Shown: piece by piece, positions 42,757-47,490 of the stretch
How positions within the stretch are numbered: the first letter of the stretch is position 1
How the letters are laid out: each line of letters begins with the position of its first letter
DNA from: JANNXY01 sp031409775
GTDB lineage: Bacteria; Patescibacteriota; Minisyncoccia; Phycocordibacterales; CAIZIN01
Length of the DNA stretch: 47,490 nucleotides
Direction: 5' to 3'
Assembly: GCA_031409775.1 (NCBI GenBank)
Contig: JANNXY010000041.1
Location: 1-47,490 of the forward strand
The notes under the pieces: model-generated
Told to the model about the DNA's origin: nothing
Seen by the model: only the letters and a program-made list of their open reading frames with translations
Databases searched by the model: none
Position numbers and translations under genes: made by a program

Positions 42757-42951
42757 TTATTTCTTTTTCTTGGTCACCTTTACGTTTGAGGTCTGTTGCA
42801 AAAATAGTTGCAAGTCGGTGTCCTCGATTCTCCAGTAACCAACCTTCGATGCCTTCAACTTGCCATCATGAATGTACCGGAAGACAGACCGTTCACTCAC
42901 ACGTAAAGCTTCTGCTACTTCTTTAACGCTGAGAAGTTTATTATTTGTCAT
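42757..42951 (-). CDS. Small helix-turn-helix (excisionase-like) protein
   Basis: 64 residues. LSVKEVAEALRVSERSVFRYIHDGKLKASKVGYWRI is the winged HTH_17/MerR-type fold found in excisionases and small regulators. It is the first gene of the mod-res operon, so it may delay or repress the operon like a controller protein, or serve as excisionase for the serine recombinase. The C-terminus is Lys-rich. Confidence 0.85.
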   Translation of the reverse strand: MTNNKLLSVKEVAEALRVSERSVFRYIHDGKLKASKVGYWRIEDTDLQLFLQQTSNVKVTKKKK

Positions 42952-43020
42952 AACTCATTTTTACTCTCTCACATTTTACTCCCTCCAAAACAGGGTGTCA
43001 AAGTGTGTCAAGATGTTTCT

Positions 43021-43049
43021 TGCTGTGATAATACGGTCGGTGTATAATC
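43021..43049 (+). promoter_or_regulatory. Promoter of structured RNA and 31-residue peptide
   Basis: TTGCTG (43021-43026), a 17-nt spacer and TATAAT (43044-43049). With the 6-nt geometry used elsewhere, transcription begins near 43056, which is exactly the first base of the long closing stem of the RNA. Confidence 0.7.
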
Positions 43050-43055
43050 ATTTTG

Positions 43056-43238
43056 CTACCCACACAGTTTGTAATAACCCTAGACGGGCGAACGCCTTAT
43101 TTTTGAGTCACAGTTGTGACCAGAGAAGGGCAGTTTGCGCCTGCCACAACTACTGTCGCCCGAAAGGGTTACAGACTATGTGGGTAGCCAGGTCAGGCTG
43201 CCCCTTTCTTGTATCTGGGCAACCATATAACCGACCTG
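43056..43238 (+). ncRNA. Structured RNA leader, candidate ncRNA
   Basis: Domain 1 (43056-43189) is closed by a perfect 10-bp stem, GCTACCCACA with TGTGGGTAGC. It continues as AGTTTGTA...ACCCT with AGGGTTACAGACT (3-nt bulge), then CGGGCGA with TCGCCCG. Inside are the hairpins GTCAC-AGTT-GTGAC and GGCAG/CTGCC. AGTTGTG (43113-43119) can instead pair with CACAACT (43146-43152), giving an alternative fold. Domain 2 (43190-43238) has CAGGTC/GACCTG outside and a GGCTGCCC/GGGCAACC stem inside. No reading frame of note crosses it. It may be a leader for the downstream peptide or an independent RNA. I match it to no known family. Confidence 0.65.
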
Positions 43239-43262
43239 AATTATTAAATTTAGGAAAAATAT

Positions 43263-43358
43263 ATGGAACTATTTGATATCGTCATCAAAGTTGTCGGCAT
43301 AATTTTGTTAGCCGTAATTGCGTATTGTGTCTGGAGTAATTGGTACTACGGATCTTAG
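43263..43358 (+). CDS. 31-residue single-span membrane peptide
   Basis: ATG 43263 to TAG 43358 encodes MELFDIVIKVVGIILLAVIA then YCVWSNWYYGS. The hydrophobic stretch (5-24) spans a membrane, and the tail is aromatic. An AGGA ribosome site lies 9 nt upstream, unusual in this window. The long folded leader and peptide type recall type I toxins, whose mRNA structure limits translation. No antisense RNA is proven. A phage-derived membrane peptide is the alternative. Confidence 0.6.
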   Translation: MELFDIVIKVVGIILLAVIAYCVWSNWYYGS

Positions 43359-43416
43359 AGTTATTTGCTCCGGCGCAATATTCGATAAGTGCAGTCGAAA
43401 AGAGTAAAATTATCAA

Positions 43417-44247
43417 ATGGATGTCACCAAAAAGCCTACAATTAGGCAAGTTGCTCTTGGCGCAAGAAAAATAATCGACCGCCTCGATCGCAAAAGAATT
43501 GACGCTAAGCGTTTGATGTTTTTACTCAACGAGACTGATTTTTTTGATGATATTTCCAAAGCTCGTGAACATTTTAATACTCCAAACCTCATCCGTAAGG
43601 ATGACATAAACAAAGGTGAATCTCAGACTATCGAGCTTCCCCACAGAGTAGGTATCAATTCAAAATATCTTGCGTCACTTACCGCAAAACAGCGAGATAA
43701 TATCGAGAAATATATCTACAAGAACGTATTGCAGAAATGGAACCTAAACTTTAATTTTTACACCTACATTGAGTGGTATTTTCTGTACAAAAGAAAAGTG
43801 GCGGCTGACTTTGTACTTGTACCAAACCCCCACATGTATTTCCTATACAAGAAGTATCCACAGGAATACTTACGCAATAGCCATACGACCAGTGATATCA
43901 ATTTCATGATGCAACAAGTGCGCTTGTACTGTGGCTTTTACGCACCAAAAGACAGTGACGGTCTCTTGCAAGACATCAAGACAATCATGTCCGTAAACAA
44001 GAATAAGGAACGTGGTTCAACGGATTTGAAGAAGTATGCAGATGATAACGTAAGCTTACTTGCACTAGGTACTGAGTGTTACGGCTCGAACTTCAAAACC
44101 ACCACAAGGTACATAGCGACTGACAAGTTAGAGCGTGAAATTAATCCAGATTTGGTAACAGAAAAGATGGTGGAGACTGAAAGAGAGCGACTGAAAAAAC
44201 GTTTGCAGAGACTTAAAATCAAACACCTCACAGGTCTGAAAAAATAG
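43417..44247 (+). CDS. Hypothetical element protein
   Basis: 276 residues, basic and mostly helical, with an aromatic-rich middle (NFNFYTYIEWYFLYKRK, about 108-124) and a Lys/Arg-rich coiled-coil end (TERERLKKRLQRLKIKHLTG). No catalytic motif or known domain is recognised. It lies between the structured RNA/peptide and a terminator, in the element's rightward half. DNA or RNA binding is plausible from charge alone. Confidence 0.7.
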   Translation: MDVTKKPTIRQVALGARKIIDRLDRKRIDAKRLMFLLNETDFFDDISKAREHFNTPNLIRKDDINKGESQTIELPHRVGINSKYLASLTAKQRDNIEKYIYKNVLQKWNLNFNFYTYIEWYFLYKRKVAADFVLVPNPHMYFLYKKYPQEYLRNSHTTSDINFMMQQVRLYCGFYAPKDSDGLLQDIKTIMSVNKNKERGSTDLKKYADDNVSLLALGTECYGSNFKTTTRYIATDKLEREINPDLVTEKMVETERERLKKRLQRLKIKHLTGLKK

Positions 44248-44277
44248 TGTCCCCAGCACTATTCCCAGTTCTTAGAT

Positions 44278-44307
44278 AATAGCCTCAATAGAAATATTGA
44301 GGCTATT
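44278..44307 (+). terminator. Terminator after the 276-residue gene
   Basis: AATAGCCTCAATA (44278-44290), loop GAAA, TATTGAGGCTATT (44295-44307). A perfect 13-bp stem 30 nt past the stop; the tail is only partly T-rich. Confidence 0.6.
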
Positions 44308-44323
44308 GCTTTGATATTTCTAT

Positions 44324-44401
44324 GGATGTCAAACCTGTTCCTCTTCTGAGGCGGTTGGTGACATCCAAACCGTTCTCGGGGGTGGAACAGGTTTTGTTTT
44401 T
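44324..44401 (+). promoter_or_regulatory. Pseudoknot/terminator-like RNA element
   Basis: GGATGTCA (44324-44331) pairs with TGACATCC (44359-44366). AACCTGTTCC (44332-44341) pairs with GGAACAGGTT (44384-44393), followed by TTGTTTTT. The stems interlock, so the element is an H-type pseudoknot or two alternative states, one being an intrinsic terminator. This is the layout of an attenuator or riboswitch; no ligand class is recognised. Confidence 0.5.
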
Positions 44402-44739
44402 AAGAAGCTCCTCTGGTGGAAAGGTTGGCGAATCCATGAGCCTCCACTGGTTGCCAAATTAAATCATGGAAAGGGTGATTACGTGCCATACGGGGATGTT
44501 GTCGCCATCTATCAATATCGTTTTGCTTAAAGGTTTCTGGCGATATTGGGATTACCGGACTGAGGGTAGCGAAAATCAAGTCAGGCTCACAAAAGCAAAC
44601 CTTGTAGCTAATGGAGGTCTGAGAGTGGAAACCCAGGGGACTCCGAGAGAAAACGGAATCAAGTCTCTAGCAAAAAGCAGTCTTACTGACGGCTAAGGGC
44701 TCCCCCGTGCAACCAGGGATGTTGTCGACGAACAAACAC
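44402..44739 (+). ncRNA. Gene-free stretch with RNA structure potential
   Basis: No convincing gene. Complementary pairs include CTGGTGGA/TCCACTGG (44413-44420, 44443-44450), TTGGC/GCCAA (44425-44429, 44453-44457), CAATATCG/CGATATTG (44513-44520, 44541-44548) and AAGGTTT/AAACCTT (44530-44536, 44597-44603). GGGATGTTGTCG is repeated at 44493-44504 and 44716-44727. It may be a large non-coding RNA of the element, or a degraded intron or attachment region. Confidence 0.35.
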
Positions 44740-44934
44740 ATGATAAGCAATCAAGCATTACAAGAGTTCAAAACAATCTACGAAAGAGAGATTGGACCAG
44801 CCCCAGACGAAAAAGTCTTAGTCGGTTTTGCTTGTGACTTGTTGACGCTCATGGATGTAACTTACCGCCCAATCAAAAAAGAGTGGGCAGAAAAAACAGA
44901 AAATGAAAACTCTACTGACAAAAAGCGCGTATGA
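44740..44934 (+). CDS. Small hypothetical protein common beside element recombinases
   Basis: 64 residues from ATG 44740 (MISNQALQEFKTIYEREIG). The pattern QALQEFKTIYEREIGPAPDE, then ACDLLTLMDVTYRPIKKEW resembles small helical proteins I recall beside serine recombinases in Patescibacteria elements. No function is known. It overlaps the next gene by 32 nt. Confidence 0.6.
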   Translation: MISNQALQEFKTIYEREIGPAPDEKVLVGFACDLLTLMDVTYRPIKKEWAEKTENENSTDKKRV

Positions 44935-45199
44935 GACGGACGGGGACTTCGAGGAGCGGTTGTACCCCTTACTTCACGGTAGATATCGGGATGGAACGTT
45001 TGCTTTCGGGAACCCAGGTGGTCCAGGCAGACCACGTATCGACTTCCTTGGTCGCGCTGGGGTTAGGTTCAAAAGAAACATCGAGGAAATGCCGCCTGAA
45101 GTTCAAGAACTCATTCGACAAGCACAGGGAGGCAACTACTCTGCACTCCGCACAATAATCGATGCAATCAATAAGAAAATTGCGCCAGTGCAAAAATAA
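44903..45199 (+). CDS. Hypothetical protein with GNPGGPGRP motif
   Basis: 98 residues. A central FAFGNPGGPGRPR motif resembles the short Gly/Pro motif of DUF5681-type phage proteins, followed by an amphipathic helix (MPPEVQELIRQAQGGNYSAL). It overlaps the upstream gene and precedes the recombinase by 87 nt. Function unknown. Confidence 0.5.
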   Translation: MKTLLTKSAYETDGDFEERLYPLLHGRYRDGTFAFGNPGGPGRPRIDFLGRAGVRFKRNIEEMPPEVQELIRQAQGGNYSALRTIIDAINKKIAPVQK

Positions 45200-45286
45200 A
45201 CGGTGAAAATGGGTGATTTAACAAATTAACCCCTCAAACCAATAGACTTATCAGAGAAATTAAGGCTGTATGTAGTAACAAAATCT

Positions 45287-46966
45287 ATGCAAAACCCTGG
45301 AAACAAACCAATTAAATATATTAGTTACGCTCGCAAATCAAGTGAAGATAAAGAGCGACAAGTTGCTTCAATTGGTGACCAGGAAGAAGTTCTATCGGTT
45401 ATAGCTAAAAAAGCAGGACTAGACGTAGTAGACACTCTTAATGAAGCCCAATCAGCCAAGAAGCCAGGTCGACCGAAGTTCAACGAGATGGTGAACAGAA
45501 TATACAACGGAGAAGCTAACGGCATTCTTTGCTGGAAGCTTGACCGATTAGCCCGTAATCCAAGGGATGCTGGGACAATTAGCGCAATGTTGCAGGATGG
45601 AGTACTCCAGGTAATTAAAACAAACGAAAGAGAATACTACCCCACCGATAATATCCTCATGCTGACATTGGAACTGGGCATGGCGAATCAATACATCCGT
45701 GACTTGTCATCAAACGTAAAACGAGGTCTAGCAAAAAAAGTCCGTGACGGCTGGTACCCTAGTAAAGCACCTGTAGGGTATTTGAATAAAACTCATGACG
45801 ATGGAAGTCGTACAATAATCAACGATCCTGAGCGGTTTGAGTTAGTCAGGAGAGTGTGGGACATTGCCCTTACCGGAAACTTCACCGTCCCTCAGATTTG
45901 GGACAAGGCGCGAAATGAGTTAGCCCTAACAACACAAGTGAGAAGAAAAAGCGGTGGCAAACTCATTACTCGAAGTGCCATGTATTCTGTTCTCACGAAT
46001 CCCTTTTATTACGGTGTAATGAGATACCCTGAGAAAAGTGGCGAAATCCATCCAGCTAATCATAAAGCTATGATTACGGTCCAGGAGTTTGATCGTGTAC
46101 AGGAAATTATAGGTACACGAGCGGCGGCTCGTCCTAAGCGTGAAGTCTTTGCATTTACCGGACTGATGAAATGCGGTAATTGTGGATGTGCGATCACGGC
46201 TGAAAGTAAGGTTAAAAAGCAAAAGAACGGCAATATTCATTACTACACGTATTATCACTGTACTCATAAGAAAGTGAACTTCAAATGCGATGAAAGTGCT
46301 GTTGAGGTTAAAGACTTGGAGATCATGTTTGCAGAGAAACTCTCTGAACTCAAAATATCAGACGACTTCAAAGATTGGGCGATCAAACATCTGCACGAAA
46401 TACGGACTACAGAAGCTGACAGCAACAAAATCAGCATGAATACTGCTTCAAAGGAGTTACAGCGTGTCTCAGACCAAATACGAGAACTTACATTGAACTA
46501 TACCTCTGTTGAAAACAGCGACCGGCTGATAATGACTCAAGCTGAATACCTTGATTTCAAAAACGACTTACTCAAGAAAAAGGAATCAGCAGAAAGCAGA
46601 GTATCAAGTACATCAAAAGAATTAGAGTCCTGGATGGAATTAAGTGAAAAAACTTTTAACCTCGCCTACTACGCATCTGTTTGGTTTGAAAACGGGACCG
46701 ATGAAGAACGGAAAGCAATAATGTCCTGCCTTGGCTCGAACCTTACGATTAAAGACAAAAAAGTTCAGGTTTACCTACATCCTTTCTTAGAAACCTTTAT
46801 CCAAAACAAAAATGCCATCACCACAGAAATGGCTAAGGTTAGAACCTCTGAAAACTCAATGAATTCAAGGCTAATTGGTCAAAATGACACTCAATTGTCA
46901 ACAGTGCTGCGGGACTTGGACTCGAACCAAGATGAAACGCTTCAGAGGCGTCTATCCTACCATTAG
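45287..46966 (+). CDS. Large serine recombinase (integrase)
   Basis: 559 residues. The N-terminal resolvase domain starts KYISYARKSSEDKERQVASI, with the catalytic Ser at position 18 or 19, then LCWKLDRLARNPRD. The recombinase domain follows (PVGYLNKT, TRSAMYSVLTNPFYYGVMRY). A zinc ribbon, CGNCGCAIT with YHCTHKK and KC (about 298-345), and a coiled coil (375-450) match phage and element integrases. It joins attP and attB without tRNA-length homology. Residues 541-559 (RDLDSNQDETLQRRLSYH is most of them) are encoded by the complement of the tRNA gene, so the C-terminus comes from the attachment site. Confidence 0.93.
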   Translation: MQNPGNKPIKYISYARKSSEDKERQVASIGDQEEVLSVIAKKAGLDVVDTLNEAQSAKKPGRPKFNEMVNRIYNGEANGILCWKLDRLARNPRDAGTISAMLQDGVLQVIKTNEREYYPTDNILMLTLELGMANQYIRDLSSNVKRGLAKKVRDGWYPSKAPVGYLNKTHDDGSRTIINDPERFELVRRVWDIALTGNFTVPQIWDKARNELALTTQVRRKSGGKLITRSAMYSVLTNPFYYGVMRYPEKSGEIHPANHKAMITVQEFDRVQEIIGTRAAARPKREVFAFTGLMKCGNCGCAITAESKVKKQKNGNIHYYTYYHCTHKKVNFKCDESAVEVKDLEIMFAEKLSELKISDDFKDWAIKHLHEIRTTEADSNKISMNTASKELQRVSDQIRELTLNYTSVENSDRLIMTQAEYLDFKNDLLKKKESAESRVSSTSKELESWMELSEKTFNLAYYASVWFENGTDEERKAIMSCLGSNLTIKDKKVQVYLHPFLETFIQNKNAITTEMAKVRTSENSMNSRLIGQNDTQLSTVLRDLDSNQDETLQRRLSYH

Positions 46967-46977
46967 ATGATCCCGCA
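46907..46977 (-). tRNA. tRNA-Gln (anticodon CUG)
   Basis: 71 nt. The acceptor stem TGCGGGA pairs with TCCCGCA, followed by discriminator G. The D-arm holds AATGGTAGGA. The anticodon stem GACGC/GCGTT carries loop CTCTGAA, so the anticodon is CUG. The T-arm TTGG-TTCGAGT-CCAA is intact. CCA is not encoded. The 3' end and most of the gene lie inside the recombinase reading frame on the other strand. Confidence 0.93.
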
Positions 46978-47062
46978 ATATTTAACTGAATGCGTAATAT
47001 ATTACCTTAAAACCGCTAATTTTACCAGCGCCTATTTAGCTTTAATTACATCCATTTTCTGC

Positions 47063-47068
47063 TATAAT
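47063..47068 (+). promoter_or_regulatory. -10 box of the truncated DHFR-family gene
   Basis: TATAAT ends 6 nt before ATG 47075, the leaderless geometry. Confidence 0.55.
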
Positions 47069-47074
47069 CTGAAC

Positions 47075-47239
47075 ATGAAAAAACTTATCATGTGGAATGT
47101 GGTGACGCTCGATAATTGCTTCGAAGGGGAGAAGCCTTGGGATCTTTCTTTTCATGAGCTTGTCTTGGGACAAGAACTCGAATCAAAACCGCTTGCAAGT
47201 GGCGGGGTGATAATGAGGTATGGGGTCATTATACTATAA
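47075..47239 (+). pseudogene. Truncated dihydrofolate-reductase-family (RibD C-domain) gene
   Basis: 54 codons remain. The first 36 residues (MKKLIMWNVVTLDNCFEGEK, then PWDLSFHELVLGQELE) match the N-terminus of small DHFR/RibD-C family reductases, normally about 180 residues. The rest (SKPLASGGV...) is unrelated, and the frame then stops. The break is close to an IS end, which suggests the gene was cut by insertion. Its promoter is intact. Confidence 0.7.
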
Positions 47240-47242
47240 AAA

Positions 47243-47275
47243 AACGGATGAGAAGACTGATTCTTCTCATCCGTT
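47243..47275 (-). terminator. Terminator of the IS transposase gene
   Basis: AACGGATGAGAAG (47243-47255) pairs with CTTCTCATCCGTT (47263-47275). On the minus strand it runs into a seven-T tail. It would stop transcription of the transposase before the DHFR remnant. Confidence 0.75.
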
Positions 47276-47361
47276 CGATGTTACTTCCTAGCCACATGAC
47301 TAGGATTGCTTGCGGGATCGTAGATTCGCATTTCTCTGTCCATGCAATAAGGCCCCTTCCA

Positions 47362-47490
47362 TTAATTACTAGCAACACCAACCCTCTGCGGTCTAATCGT
47401 ATAGTTCCATTCGGGATGGAACTCATCTCTTTGAATATTTAGCCGACTCATTTCTTCATCTGATACCTTGGTACCTGTTGGGTAGATATT
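47362..47490 (-). CDS. ISAzo13-type transposase, C-terminal fragment (cut by window edge)
   Basis: The 42 codons present end ...YPTGTKVSDEEMSRLNIQR, then DEFHPEWNYTIRP. The YPTG-KVSDEEM and FH-EWNYTI blocks are the characteristic C-terminus of ISAzo13 family (DDE_Tnp_ISAZ013) transposases. The gene continues beyond the right edge. 47276-47361 is its 3' untranslated part. The left inverted repeat of the IS cannot be defined without the other end. Confidence 0.75.
   Translation of the reverse strand, partial: NIYPTGTKVSDEEMSRLNIQRDEFHPEWNYTIRPQRVGVASN

Larger units (their letters stand above)
35140..46977. mobile_element. Integrative element carrying a defence operon (boundaries inferred)
   Basis: A large serine recombinase lies at the right end, its 3' end inside a tRNA-Gln gene. 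Leftward are phage-like small genes, two structured RNAs and a five-gene restriction/defence operon, all unrelated to the housekeeping genes before 35140. The right edge is set by the tRNA. The left edge is assumed to lie in the gene-free stretch 35140-35247, where I find no copy of the tRNA 3' end. It could also be a conjugation-free genomic island. Confidence 0.55.

Noticed and set aside
43190..43199. CAGGTCAGG resembling the SRP RNA core
   Set aside because: The following GGAAGCAGC part of the SRP domain is missing, and the segment pairs differently (CAGGTC with GACCTG).
44466..44696. 76-codon open frame in the structured stretch
   Set aside because: No ribosome site or recognisable protein, and paired segments run through it, so it is more likely non-coding.
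44402..44739. Group I or group II intron
   Set aside because: I could not find the P7 core of group I or the domain V hairpin of group II.

Overview
The window looks like a chromosome segment of a Candidate Phyla Radiation (Patescibacteria) bacterium, most likely of the Parcubacteria group. The evidence is a set of reduced or fused housekeeping proteins (NusB fused to a Nudix domain, a 747-residue SMC without a recognisable hinge, TruB without a PUA domain, HisRS without an anticodon-binding domain, bL32 without zinc cysteines), tightly packed genes, and many genes whose -10 box lies exactly 6 nt before the ATG, implying leaderless mRNAs. No 16S gene is present, so placement is by gene character only.

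Left end (1-2540): the most striking locus. A 466-residue protein related to IS110 transposases and Nop-domain proteins is followed by a roughly 1 kb array of 13 palindromic units. Each unit is a 7-12 bp edge stem, a 9-nt variable segment, an 8-nt central repeat (consensus TGTTTCTA), a second 9-nt variable segment, and the closing edge stem. The array ends in a strong intrinsic terminator. This architecture matches TIGR-Tas (tandem interspaced guide RNA) systems, i.e. a dual-spacer RNA-guided DNA-recognition module. The units are nested in a larger repeat that also carries conserved non-spacer hairpins.

Core region (2598-35139): rpmF; nusB-nudix and rnc; a small membrane protein; smc convergent with rnr; a 1250-residue transglutaminase-like protein; rpsP; a DoxX-like gene; khpA; a small orphan; trmD, a SET-domain gene and a RecB/Cas4-like nuclease; the rpoB-rpoC-dnaG-rpoD transcription/replication block; a small membrane gene; a DUF3800 gene; a UvrD-like helicase-nuclease convergent with a DsbA-like anchored thioredoxin; uppP; a DEDD exonuclease with hisS; truB; and a secreted orphan.

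Integrated element (about 35.2-46.97 kb): a minus-strand operon (small HTH protein, type III Mod, type III Res, OLD-like AAA-TOPRIM, Schlafen/AlbA_2-like protein) forms a defence cluster. Divergent from it are a strongly structured RNA with its own promoter leading to a 31-residue membrane peptide, an orphan gene, a second structured non-coding stretch with pseudoknot potential, two small phage-like genes and a large serine recombinase. The recombinase gene runs into a tRNA-Gln(CUG) gene on the other strand, so this tRNA is the probable attachment site.

Right end (46.97-47.49 kb): a truncated dihydrofolate-reductase-family gene abuts the 3' end of an ISAzo13-type transposase that runs off the window.
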